A stretch of 22,693 nt of DNA from Acidimicrobiales bacterium (GCA_013044465.1 JABEUL010000031.1:1-22693), one strand, 5' to 3'; shown: positions 1 to 8,617, counted from the first letter of the stretch. A program made the numbers and translations. The notes: generated from the sequence alone by a model not told the origin.

Positions 1-2103
1 AATCCAACTGGGTCAGCACCTGCTGAAAACTATACTTACTATACAACCACACCAGCACTTACACAGTACATAACTGACAACCAAAATGGTCTTTTAACCC
101 TCGGTGGGTCAGTCACTTACTCGCTTGTTACTGGAGATGCTTCAACTGCTGGTTCAGAGGCACTCCCAGTTACTGTTACATTTACCTATGCAGCTGGCGT
201 CACACCGGCATCGGCATCTGGGGCTGGTTGGACATGCAGCTCACTTTCCCCGACGGTCATCTGCACCACGACTAATGTTTCAACAGCTAATCCCCTCAAT
301 CCGGGAGCCTCTCTTGCACCCATTACCGTAGTTGCTACTGTTTCAGCTTTTGCATCCACGACACCTGCAGCTCTAACTTCAACAGCTGTACCTACTTCTA
401 GTGATACAACGACAACGCCAACAGCATGGGATCCCGGGACTGGATTCGCTCCACCTGCACCAAGTGGGCTTAGCCTTTCACCAACCTCAGGTCCTGCATC
501 AGGTGGAATGCTAACTGTTATTTCTGGATCTAATTTGTCTAGTACGACTAGCGTGACTTTTGGTGCTTACACGCTGACTCCATGTGGTGTTGGAATCACC
601 TCTCAGTGCTTCTCGGTCAACCCAGATGGATCACTCAATGTCTATACGCCGCCTGGAAATTCTGGAAATGTCGTTGCTGTTAGCGCCACCAATGCCACCG
701 GAACATCTTCGGCTGGAAATTACACATATTACGCAAATCCTGTACTTGCGATAGGAGTCACTGACAGCCAAGGTGGATCACTTCCCCTTGGTGGATATGT
801 CACTTATACCGTGACATCGGGATCACTAAATAGCGGGGGCATTGAAACGCAGCCTGTGACTGTTACTTACATCCTTCCCGCAGGCGTCACTCCTCAAAGT
901 GCTGCCGGGACAGGATGGTCGTGCGCCATTACGGGTCAAGTTGCAACTTGTACATCCACGAAAATAAGTTCATCTACACCACTAGCTGCTGGATCTTCAC
1001 TACAGGCTATTTCAGTAGAATCCGCGGTGTCGCTATCTGCTTCTACGTCTCCTGGTGCACTATCGTCAAGTGGCTCAATAGCCTCAAGTGACGCGACCTC
1101 AGCCTTTATTGTCGACTCGGGTACTGGAGTGAGTGTCCCAGCACCTAGTGGACTCTCACTTTCACCAAACTCGGGACCTGCTGCTGGAGGTGGCACCACC
1201 ATTATCTCAGGAACAGGGCTAAAAGGAGCTACGTCGGTTACTTTTGGAACCTATACCCTAAACATCTGTGCAACAGGTGCTACTAGCCAGTGTTTCGTAA
1301 TCAATCCAAACGGAACTTTAACTGTCTATGCTCCTCCAGGAACAGCTGGAAATGTTGTAGCTGTTTCTGTGACTACTCCTGGGGGAACTAGTTCGGCTGG
1401 CAACTATACATATACCGCTAACCCGATCCTTAGTCTCAGTGCAACCGATAATCAAAATGGCTCACTTCCTCTCGGTGGATTTATAACCTACACACTAAGT
1501 GCCGGGGCTACTAGTGCTGGTGGCGCCGATCCAAATCAACTCAACCTTACCTATACATTGTCTACAGGTGTGACCCCGACTGCTGCATCAGGTACTGGAT
1601 GGTCTTGCACCATTGTTGGTCAAGATGTAATTTGTAGTTCTACCGGAGTAACTGGAATCAATCCTCTTCTTCCTGCAACGACCCTATCTGCAATTAGTAT
1701 TGCTGCATCAATATCAAGCGGGGCATCAGTTGTTGCAAATGCATTAACTTCAAATGGTACTGTCACATCGACAAGTGCTACAAGTGCATCAGCGACTGAT
1801 CCTGGAACTGGCACAGCTAGTTCAGTTCCTGGTTCACTTTATCTATCACCTACCACCGGTCCCTCTATAGGTGGTGCCGAAACAATAATTCATGGAACAG
1901 GACTTTCAGGAGCCACTTCAATTCTATTTGGAATAAACACGCTTCTTCCGTGTGCGCTCGGATCGACTACTTCATGTTTCGTAATTAATGGTGATGGAAC
2001 TATTACCGTTTATACGCCTCCTGGAACTGTTGGTAATAACGTGGCGGTAACAGTGACTACCCCATCAGGTAGCGGTAATGCCGGCAATTTTCTCTACACT
2101 GGC
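1..2103 (+). repeat. Tandem protein-level repeats: alternating IPT/TIG and DUF11-like modules
   Basis: A composite unit of about 230 residues recurs: unit starts at 451, 1141 and 1825 are 690 and 684 nt apart. Each IPT/TIG part begins with a PSGLSLSP-type strand and ends in an NYTY-type strand. Each DUF11-like part has a GWxC motif and ends in a DPGTG motif. The first copy is cut by the window edge, so more units probably lie upstream. The copies are clearly related as protein but diverged as DNA, so they are old duplications. Each IPT part carries a cysteine pair seven residues apart, and each DUF11-like part one eight residues apart. Confidence 0.85.
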
Positions 2104-4263
2104 AACTCAATTGCTTATGTTACAAATGCGGCTTACCACTTGGTGTACCCAATAAATCTGGATACGAGCACTATCATGGCGCCCACCCAAGGAATGAGTC
2201 AACCAAATGGCATTGCGGTATCGCCGGACTCAAATACAATATATGTTACAAATGCAACCGGTAATGATGTCAGTGCGATCTCAACTGCAACCGGGTTAAT
2301 TACAACAACCTATGCTGTTGGAACTGATCCCAAAGGAATCGCAATAACCCCTGATGGCAAGACGCTTGTAGTTCCAAACTGGCTTTCGGCCTCTGTGACA
2401 TTGATTAATACTCAGACTTCAGCTACGACAACTGTTTCAGTGCCTGGCAGGCCTAGGAACGCCGTTATCTCTAGTGACGGAAATACTGCATACATTGTGG
2501 TTGACCAAGCTAGCACAACTGGGTACATTGTTCCACTTAATTTGACGACTTTAGCACTTGGCACATCAGTGACTGTGGGAGATGGGCCACTAAGTGCTGT
2601 ACTTTCTTCCGATGGGAAAACAGCATATGTAGCTAATGAGGTTGCAAGCACCATTTCCGTTGTCAACTTGATTTCGTCGACTGTGACTGCCACCCTAAGC
2701 ATGCCATCTCAGCCTGAGCAAATTGTACTTTCGACAAATAATTCATCTGCATTAGTAACTTGCTTTGGGGCTAGCGAGGTGGTTCCACTTGATTTAAGTG
2801 CTACCCCACCCATTGAAGGTACTCCCATTTCAGGATTCCACGAGCCAAATGGCATTGCAATTGATAACTCGACTGGAAAGAGTTATGTGGCTAACTTTAA
2901 CCCGTACTACACTGGTTCACTGTCTTCTTTTAATATCCAGACCGGAGCATTGGGTACTAGTTGGACTACCAGTGTCCACGCATTTCAAGTTGCAGTTGCC
3001 TACCCGCCAAGCATTCCTTCTCCAAGCTCTCCGACACCAGTAAGTGCTCCACCGGCACCTGCAATGGAAGCATTTGTCGCAAATGCAGGAGCAGGAAACA
3101 TTACTCCCGTCAATACAGCCTTGGACACTTCGGGAACTCCAATTAGTATTGGAAGTCAGCCGGAACAAGTTGTAGTAACCCCAGGCGACAACCAAGTATT
3201 TGTCACAAATTATTTGTATAACACCGTTACGCCTTATATTTTGAGTACCAACACAGCTCTTACTCCAATTGCAGTTGGAGCAGATCCTGTTGCAATGGCA
3301 GCATCTCCAGATGGGAGTCGAGTTTATGTAGCTAACTATTCTGATTACTCAGTCACGCCGATAGATACCTCAACTGATACCGCTTTGCCACCTATCACAG
3401 TCGGCGACTCGATTTCTCCACAGGCTCTTGCCATCTCGCCCGACGGCACGAAATTGTACGTGGCAAGTAGTTTAAGCTCGAACCAAGGATATATTACGAT
3501 TATTTCGCTACCGAGTGGTGTTATCACGAGTCATATCTATGTTGGTACTGCTCTTGACGCACTGGCAATAGCGCCAAATGGATCAATGCTATATGCAGCA
3601 GATAAAAAAACTTCCAAGGTTTATGCCATTAATCTGAGCACTGACGCAGTTACAAATATCTCAGTTGGTCAAATTCCAAGCAACCTCGCCTTAACAAGTG
3701 ATGGTTCCACATTACTTGTTACTAGCAGGACGTCAAATACTATTTCTGAGATAGCAACTAGCACCAATACTGTTGGTGCAACTTATGCAATTGGCCCACA
3801 GCCATCTACTTTAGCTATTGAACCTGGAAATCTAACTGCACTTGTTGGTTTGGGTGGATCAAATGAGGTTGTACCTTTCACTATCTCAAATGGAGCTGTA
3901 GGTGCCCCTGTTGAGTACGGTTCGAACCCTTCTGGAATTGCAGTGGAAAGCGATCCCTCGCCTGTAGCTAGTTTTAGTGAGTCTGGAACCGTACATGGCT
4001 CACCCACCTTATTTGATGCAAGTGGATCTACTTCTCCTGTAGGCACAATAGTTAACTACTCCTGGAATTTTGGTGACGGGAATACTGCTAATACGTCAAC
4101 GGCGAGTACTTCTCACACTTATGCTTCAGCTGGAAGTTACACTGTGACTCTGACTGTGACAGATAGTGCAGGTACTTCAACTAGTGTCACCTATACGGGC
4201 CAGGATGTGATAAACAATGGCAGCTCACTAGCCTCAACTCAAACAGTGGTTTCAATATCTTGA
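1..4263 (+). CDS. Giant modular secreted/surface protein (IPT/TIG, DUF11-like, YVTN beta-propellers, PKD), 5' partial
   Basis: The reading frame is open from the first base of the window, so the gene starts upstream; the ATG at 508 is internal. The visible 1420 residues begin with the end of an IPT/TIG module. Then come three DUF11-like modules (nt 46-450, 736-1140, 1420-1824), each followed by an IPT/TIG module (nt 451-735, 1141-1419, 1825-2103). Next are two beta-propellers with YVTN-type blades (nt about 2104-3000 and 3064-3950), joined by a Pro/Ser-rich linker. A PKD domain (nt about 3955-4200, with the WNFGDG and YTVTLTV motifs) is followed by a short Ser/Thr-rich tail. I count seven blade-like repeats in each propeller. 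The protein is rich in Ser, Thr and Gly, and these folds are typical of extracellular adhesins or binding proteins. No LPXTG motif or C-terminal membrane helix is visible. It is the only plus-strand gene and converges on pyrF. Its ligand is unknown. Confidence 0.9.
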   Translation, partial: NPTGSAPAENYTYYTTTPALTQYITDNQNGLLTLGGSVTYSLVTGDASTAGSEALPVTVTFTYAAGVTPASASGAGWTCSSLSPTVICTTTNVSTANPLNPGASLAPITVVATVSAFASTTPAALTSTAVPTSSDTTTTPTAWDPGTGFAPPAPSGLSLSPTSGPASGGMLTVISGSNLSSTTSVTFGAYTLTPCGVGITSQCFSVNPDGSLNVYTPPGNSGNVVAVSATNATGTSSAGNYTYYANPVLAIGVTDSQGGSLPLGGYVTYTVTSGSLNSGGIETQPVTVTYILPAGVTPQSAAGTGWSCAITGQVATCTSTKISSSTPLAAGSSLQAISVESAVSLSASTSPGALSSSGSIASSDATSAFIVDSGTGVSVPAPSGLSLSPNSGPAAGGGTTIISGTGLKGATSVTFGTYTLNICATGATSQCFVINPNGTLTVYAPPGTAGNVVAVSVTTPGGTSSAGNYTYTANPILSLSATDNQNGSLPLGGFITYTLSAGATSAGGADPNQLNLTYTLSTGVTPTAASGTGWSCTIVGQDVICSSTGVTGINPLLPATTLSAISIAASISSGASVVANALTSNGTVTSTSATSASATDPGTGTASSVPGSLYLSPTTGPSIGGAETIIHGTGLSGATSILFGINTLLPCALGSTTSCFVINGDGTITVYTPPGTVGNNVAVTVTTPSGSGNAGNFLYTGNSIAYVTNAAYHLVYPINLDTSTIMAPTQGMSQPNGIAVSPDSNTIYVTNATGNDVSAISTATGLITTTYAVGTDPKGIAITPDGKTLVVPNWLSASVTLINTQTSATTTVSVPGRPRNAVISSDGNTAYIVVDQASTTGYIVPLNLTTLALGTSVTVGDGPLSAVLSSDGKTAYVANEVASTISVVNLISSTVTATLSMPSQPEQIVLSTNNSSALVTCFGASEVVPLDLSATPPIEGTPISGFHEPNGIAIDNSTGKSYVANFNPYYTGSLSSFNIQTGALGTSWTTSVHAFQVAVAYPPSIPSPSSPTPVSAPPAPAMEAFVANAGAGNITPVNTALDTSGTPISIGSQPEQVVVTPGDNQVFVTNYLYNTVTPYILSTNTALTPIAVGADPVAMAASPDGSRVYVANYSDYSVTPIDTSTDTALPPITVGDSISPQALAISPDGTKLYVASSLSSNQGYITIISLPSGVITSHIYVGTALDALAIAPNGSMLYAADKKTSKVYAINLSTDAVTNISVGQIPSNLALTSDGSTLLVTSRTSNTISEIATSTNTVGATYAIGPQPSTLAIEPGNLTALVGLGGSNEVVPFTISNGAVGAPVEYGSNPSGIAVESDPSPVASFSESGTVHGSPTLFDASGSTSPVGTIVNYSWNFGDGNTANTSTASTSHTYASAGSYTVTLTVTDSAGTSTSVTYTGQDVINNGSSLASTQTVVSIS

Positions 4264-4632
4264 TCTTTTAAAAGTTCTTATCAGTAGTTTAGGAAGATCT
4301 CTATTTGTCGAACTCCAAAAACATTGATTACAAAGTCTTCACTTGGTGATTTCAAAAACACAATAGTTAGATTTTGAAGTTCTCAACTTTATCGGGCCCT
4401 TTAGGACTTTAAAACTTTGAATCTGACGGAAACTTGTGTTATGCGCATTTTGTATACTACTGGCCCCGTGCGAATATTTTGTTTGGAACTGATTTTTAAT
4501 CGCAAAAATCATCTCCAGAAACATTGGCACAGAAATACCTAAATTAGACTCCCCAAAGTTATGAGCGGCATGCCGTCATTATGTCGGTGGCCCGACCGAA
4601 CCGAACAGCACACCGCCGCCTTTATTATCGGA
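4264..4632. other. Gene-free convergent intergenic region
   Basis: This lies between the stop of the plus-strand surface protein and the stop of minus-strand pyrF. I see no convincing gene. A 63-codon minus-strand frame at 4339-4530 lacks a good ribosome binding site and recognisable motifs. The contents are a weak GATCTT/AAGATC inverted repeat right after the surface-protein stop (4262-4299), an AT-rich perfect 7-bp inverted repeat (4491-4510), and a GC-rich patch with two inverted repeats (4561-4599). No canonical hairpin-plus-T-tract terminator is visible for either gene. Confidence 0.6.
4561..4599. terminator. Two GC-rich inverted repeats at the convergent junction, possible bidirectional transcription stop
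   Basis: Positions 4561-4579 contain the 10-bp palindrome CGGCATGCCG flanked by ATGA and TCAT, which also pair apart from a single bulged G. Positions 4584-4599 hold TCGGT, six bases, ACCGA. They stand out as a GC-rich patch in AT-rich surroundings, 34-72 nt past the pyrF stop. There is no following T-run on either strand, so the terminator role is inferred from position between converging genes. Confidence 0.3.
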
Positions 4633-5346
4633 CTAATTCATACTCTCTTTAAAAGCATTCACTATCTGTGAAAAGATTTTTTCACTAGCCAAACCCGGAT
4701 TGGCTGCCTTAGTAATGGGTCGACCCACAACAAGTATTGAAGCTCCAGATTTAATTGCTTCGCTTGGTGTCATTATTCTCGCTTGATCTTGGGGCAAATC
4801 GTCGATATCTCTAATTCCTGGAACAACTTTTACCAAGTCAGGTACAGCATTTTCAACAATATTCAAGTCGAGACCAGAACAAACAATACCCTTGCATCCG
4901 CTTTGGCTTGCTAGGTTTGCCCTAAGTAAAAGATCAGATTTGCCCGCGTTTTTTTCACTTGTTAAAATAGTCACTCCAAGTGGGAAAACCTCACTGCTCC
5001 CCGCTTCTATTGAGCCTTCAACAAGGCCTTCTACTCCTGCTTGCAACATTTCAAGACCACCTACTGTATGCAAAGTGGTATAAGTTGCGCCCATTTTCCC
5101 AATTGCTTTGGCGGCCTTATTTACCGTAGTTGGGATGTCATGCAACTTAAGATCTAGAAAAATCTTGAAATCTTGATCCAAAAGGTCAGAGATTATTGAT
5201 GGGCCAACCGATGAAAATAACTCCAATCCTACTTTGGCAATTCCTACAAATTCGTGGATCTCCTTCGCCAGATTAAGTGCACTCTCCCTGCTGTCTAGGT
5301 CAAAAGCAACAGCTAGCATATTCCTAAATTTCTCACTGGCATCCAT
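4633..5346 (-). CDS. pyrF: Orotidine 5'-phosphate decarboxylase
   Basis: Catalyses decarboxylation of OMP to UMP, the last step of de novo pyrimidine synthesis, in the cytoplasm. The protein shows the family's catalytic motif DLKLHDIP (Asp-x-Lys-x-x-Asp; D65, K67, D70 from the chosen start). It also has the N-terminal AFDLDS strand, a VVPGIRD motif and the phosphate-binding VVGRPITKA segment near the C-terminus. The 237-residue length is normal. I chose the ATG at 5346 because a GAGGG Shine-Dalgarno sequence lies 9 nt upstream. An in-frame ATG at 5370 would add eight residues and overlap pyrD by 11 nt, but its nearest purine-rich site is too far away. With the chosen start the gap to pyrD is 13 nt, so the two are very likely one transcript for consecutive pathway steps. 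Confidence 0.95.
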   Translation of the reverse strand: MDASEKFRNMLAVAFDLDSRESALNLAKEIHEFVGIAKVGLELFSSVGPSIISDLLDQDFKIFLDLKLHDIPTTVNKAAKAIGKMGATYTTLHTVGGLEMLQAGVEGLVEGSIEAGSSEVFPLGVTILTSEKNAGKSDLLLRANLASQSGCKGIVCSGLDLNIVENAVPDLVKVVPGIRDIDDLPQDQARIMTPSEAIKSGASILVVGRPITKAANPGLASEKIFSQIVNAFKESMN

Positions 5347-5359
5347 GAAATTTGATCCC

Positions 5360-6289
5360 TCACTTTTCATTAATTAATCTCAAATCCTTAATGTGCTCGA
5401 TTCGCTTTTCCTCGCAGTATGACGCCAAGCCACTCAAGATCTTCCACGGAGTCCTTGGATCTTTGAACAGAGCAGTTCCAATACCGACAGCGTCAGCTCC
5501 TGCCATCATAAATTCAATTGCATCTTTGGTGTTGAATACTCCGCCAACACCCACTATTGCAACTTCGGGGAATGCTAATCGGCATTCATTTACTGCTCTA
5601 ATGGCTACCGAATGAAGGGCGTGACCTGATACTCCCCCATATTTATTTCCTAAAAGCGGTTTGCCGGAATTAGTATCAACTGCAAATCCAAGCAATGTAT
5701 TGGTTAATACCAAAACTTCCGCTCCATTTTCAACTGCTCCTCCTCCAATTTCGACAATATCAGGGGTGTTAGGCGATAGCTTAATCCACACTGGCAAGTG
5801 ACCTGATCCAGTTTTAACTTCACTTACCAGTTCTTTGGTTACTTGGAGATCATGGGCGAAAATGCGTCTTCTATTTTCGAGATTTGGACAGCTTGCATTT
5901 ATCTCAATCGCAACAATTGACTCCGAATCCTTCGCTATTTTAGATACTTCATAAGCTGCTTCTTTGAATTCGGATTTATTCCTCCCCCAAATAGAAACTA
6001 CGACTTTAGCCCCACTCTTCTCGATTCCAGGCAGGTAGTTCTCAGACCAAGTCTTTATAGAGGGTCCTTGAAGGCCAACACTGTTTATCATGTCGTGGCC
6101 AATAGGGGCTACTCTGACAGGTCTATTGCCATCCCAAGGGAAAACTGCCAAAGACTTGACTGTAATTGCGCCCAAATCCCCCAAATCCCCAAAAGCTCCC
6201 AACTCCGCTCCATGGCCAGAAGTTCCAGCAGCAGTCAAAATTGGAGATTTAAGACTGACCTGACCTATTTCTACTTCTAAATCAACCAT
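5360..6289 (-). CDS. pyrD: Dihydroorotate dehydrogenase, class 1 (1B-like)
   Basis: Oxidises dihydroorotate to orotate using FMN, the fourth step of pyrimidine synthesis. NASCPN at residues 131-136 holds the catalytic-base cysteine (C134) of class 1 enzymes; class 2 enzymes have serine there. The N-terminal VEIGQVSLKSPILTAAGT stretch, the GLQGP motif and the C-terminal GVGGV and GADAVGIGTALF FMN-phosphate segments also fit. The N-terminal pattern resembles class 1B, the NAD-linked form that normally partners PyrK, but no pyrK is adjacent here. I start at the ATG at 6289; a TTG just upstream (6292) would add one residue. A TTGACA hexamer lies upstream at 6315-6320, but no good -10 follows at the right distance, and no clear Shine-Dalgarno is seen. 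pyrF follows 13 nt downstream. Confidence 0.95.
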   Translation of the reverse strand: MVDLEVEIGQVSLKSPILTAAGTSGHGAELGAFGDLGDLGAITVKSLAVFPWDGNRPVRVAPIGHDMINSVGLQGPSIKTWSENYLPGIEKSGAKVVVSIWGRNKSEFKEAAYEVSKIAKDSESIVAIEINASCPNLENRRRIFAHDLQVTKELVSEVKTGSGHLPVWIKLSPNTPDIVEIGGGAVENGAEVLVLTNTLLGFAVDTNSGKPLLGNKYGGVSGHALHSVAIRAVNECRLAFPEVAIVGVGGVFNTKDAIEFMMAGADAVGIGTALFKDPRTPWKILSGLASYCEEKRIEHIKDLRLINEK

Positions 6290-6832
6290 CAAGATAACAA
6301 CCTGGAATTTTCACTGTCAAAGATCCAGCCCGATGTGGTTTTTTTCATTTGAGATCATTAAAACATAGATTTTAACAGAAAAAACTACTACTTCGAGAGG
6401 TTCAAAGGTGGAATCAGCTAACTTCAAAGTGCACGCAAGTATCTTCATGTAACCGCAAAAAGAATCAATCGCTCAAACAAAGGCAGTCACGGCATGCATT
6501 TCATATGTGAGAACGAAATATTTCCATCATCTGCCACAGTTTTAAGTAAGGACCGTTTGACATCGCTAATATTTTGAGGATTAGTTCCGTAGTGCAACAA
6601 GTTCAAGTATCTACTTTGAATACCTTTTCCAATCGCTAAGTTGACGCAAATTAATACGGCTCAGACTTCATCTGAGAAAAATAACCTGTATTTGGAAATC
6701 GGTTTCTACTCAAATTGTCTTTGTAGCTTGGCTGGAGGCAATAAGTATGACTTAAACTTGCATGAAATTTCCGGATATGCAGTGATTAGCCATAATTTCA
6801 CGGCTTCTAGGTCACGTTTGGCTGCGTCTGGT
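6290..6832. other. Long intergenic region, possibly containing a decayed reading frame
   Basis: This 543-bp stretch lies between the ABC exporter stop and the pyrD start, both minus strand. No intact gene, tRNA or known RNA is recognised. On the minus strand one frame from an ATG at 6885 (inside the ABC gene, shifted frame) runs to a stop at 6487. It is interrupted only by TAG at 6706-6708 and TGA at 6661-6663. The conceptual segments look protein-like but match no family I recognise. A 6-bp inverted repeat, CTCAGA/TCTGAG with a 5-nt loop, sits at 6660-6676 without a T-tract. The pyrD promoter should lie at the low-coordinate end. Confidence 0.5.
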
Positions 6833-8617
6833 TTAACTACCAAATGTTGCAATATTTGCTTCCCAAGCGGCAAATAAGTTGGCATAAACGCCTTTTTGGG
6901 CTAACAACTCTTCGTGAGTACCAATTTCAGCTAGTCTTCCTTCTGCAATTACTGCAATCCGATCGGCGCGCATCGCTGTGGAAAGTCTATGGGCAATGAC
7001 CACAACTGTGCGGCCCATCGACAAAGCTGACATGGCCTCTTCCACACTTGATTCAGTGCCAGGATCCAGATTTGAAGTAGCCTCGTCCAGAATCAATATT
7101 GATGGCTTTAAAAGGGCAGCTCTGGCAAGTGAAACTAGTTGCCGCTCACCGGCACTTAGCTGCGAACCCCTTTCGTAGACTTCGGTTTGAAGTCCTTCAG
7201 GAAGGTTTTCAATAATTTCAAGTGCCCCGATTGAGATTAGGGCATTTCTCACCTCGTCATCGGTAGCTTCGGGCTTTGCAAGTTTTATATTCTCTGCCAC
7301 CGTGCCAGCAAATAAAAAACCTTCCTGGGGAACGGCGATCAAATTTGCGTGTAAATCGTGACTTGTAAAATCCTTGAGCTCAATTCCACCGAATGTGATA
7401 ATGCCTTCACTTTGGACATGAAATCGTGCCATAAGTTTGGCCAATGTAGTCTTCCCAGCTCCAGTTGGACCAACTAAAGCTAACCGCTCGCCAAAATTAA
7501 GCTTAAGGGAGACATCTTTAAGGGCGTAAGGAAGATCATCTCTGTAGCGAAAAGATACATGATCAACTACAAAATCTCCTTCCTTTGGCATGATCTTTGG
7601 ACTTGATGGCTCAGGGGTTTCTGTGGGGGTATCGATTATTGCAAAGATTTTCGAAAGAGCGGCACCTGAAGATTGAACTTGGCTGAACAATTGGCTCATC
7701 TGTTGAATCGGATCATATAGAGCATTCAAATAAAGAACAAAAGCTACAACGGTCCCTAAAGTGACTACATGGTGATGCACCAGCAGTCCACCCAGACCTA
7801 ACAGTGCAGCAGTGGTAATAACTCCGGTTGACTCTAAAACTGGAAAATACTTTATAGATATTGAAACTGCCTTTAAGTTAGCTCCCAACTGAGCATCATT
7901 TTGACGTTCAAATAGCTCTACAGTCTCATCTTCTTTTCCAAATGCCTGTATGACTTTGACTCCAGCCAACCCCTCTTGAAGTGTGGTTAATGTCTTGCCA
8001 ATCCTGTCTCGAACCTTCAAATAGGCCAACCGGGACTCACGCTGAAACCATTTTGATAAAAAGATTAGCGGGGGTAGTGTGATGAAACTAAGTGCAAACA
8101 ATGGGAGCGAAAGGTAGGCCAATATCATCAAAGCAATAAGAAATAGCAGCCCATTTGTAATAAATACAATTAGTCCCTGTTGCACTAAGTCCTCTATTGC
8201 ATCAAAATCACTTGTCATCCTCGCCACTAAGCGCCCTGTGGCTTCACGATCAAAAAAACTTAGCGAAAGCTTCATTAAGTGATCAAACAGCCTTAGCCTT
8301 AAATCCCTTAAAGTTGTTTCCCCAATTCTTGCAACCATGCGAATTTGAATCCGGCTTAGCAATGTCGTAACAATTATTGTCACGACAAAAATAGCCCCAG
8401 CTATATTGAGAACCTTTCGATTCTTAGCTTCGATTCCATGGTTAATTGTATAACCAATAATCTCAGGTCCAGCAAGTGTAGTAATGGCCGCCACTACCAA
8501 GACAATCCCGGCTAGATAGAGCGACTTCTTATCTGAAGCCATCTTATAAAGTCGCTTTACAACCTCAGTGGTGCCTGACAGCCCTAGTGAAACTTCTTCG
8601 TCATTTTCCAAAGTCAA
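6833..8617 (-). CDS. ABC exporter half-transporter, catalytic-site subunit of a heterodimer
   Basis: A 594-residue fused membrane-plus-ATPase subunit of the MsbA/MDR type. About six membrane helices span residues 33-320. The ATPase domain has Walker A GPTGAGKT (383-390), Q-loop Q431, signature LSAGE (487-491), Walker B ILIL-D511 with catalytic E512, and switch histidine H543. The catalytic Glu is present but the signature deviates from LSGGQ. This is the usual picture for the TM288/BmrD-like half of a heterodimeric exporter. It starts at TTG 8617, overlapping the TGA of the upstream ABC gene by 4 nt (TTGA). A GGAG site 8 nt upstream supports this start; the next in-frame ATG is about 25 codons on, without a ribosome site. 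The substrate cannot be told from sequence: lipid, drug or peptide are all possible. Confidence 0.93.
   Translation of the reverse strand: MTLENDEEVSLGLSGTTEVVKRLYKMASDKKSLYLAGIVLVVAAITTLAGPEIIGYTINHGIEAKNRKVLNIAGAIFVVTIIVTTLLSRIQIRMVARIGETTLRDLRLRLFDHLMKLSLSFFDREATGRLVARMTSDFDAIEDLVQQGLIVFITNGLLFLIALMILAYLSLPLFALSFITLPPLIFLSKWFQRESRLAYLKVRDRIGKTLTTLQEGLAGVKVIQAFGKEDETVELFERQNDAQLGANLKAVSISIKYFPVLESTGVITTAALLGLGGLLVHHHVVTLGTVVAFVLYLNALYDPIQQMSQLFSQVQSSGAALSKIFAIIDTPTETPEPSSPKIMPKEGDFVVDHVSFRYRDDLPYALKDVSLKLNFGERLALVGPTGAGKTTLAKLMARFHVQSEGIITFGGIELKDFTSHDLHANLIAVPQEGFLFAGTVAENIKLAKPEATDDEVRNALISIGALEIIENLPEGLQTEVYERGSQLSAGERQLVSLARAALLKPSILILDEATSNLDPGTESSVEEAMSALSMGRTVVVIAHRLSTAMRADRIAVIAEGRLAEIGTHEELLAQKGVYANLFAAWEANIATFGS

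Noticed and set aside
936..4046. Several long minus-strand frames opposite the surface protein
   Set aside because: They mirror Ser/Thr/Gly-rich coding, which produces few stops on the opposite strand; they lack ribosome sites and known motifs.
508..4263. Gene start for the surface protein at ATG 508
   Set aside because: The same frame is open back to base 1 and encodes a clear extra DUF11-like module and the start of an IPT module, so 508 is internal.
4339..4530. 63-codon minus-strand frame in the convergent junction
   Set aside because: No ribosome site at a useful distance, no recognisable motif, and it lies just past two converging stops; probably chance.
6557..6590. TTGACA hexamer on the plus strand as a promoter
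   Set aside because: No -10 at a normal distance and no plus-strand gene downstream.
6660..6676. CTCAGA/TCTGAG hairpin as a terminator of the ABC operon
   Set aside because: On the minus strand the T-run precedes the stem instead of following it, and it lies more than 150 nt past the stop.
6641..6877. 78-codon plus-strand frame in the gap before pyrD
   Set aside because: It runs antisense into the ABC gene, has no ribosome site and no family-like motif.
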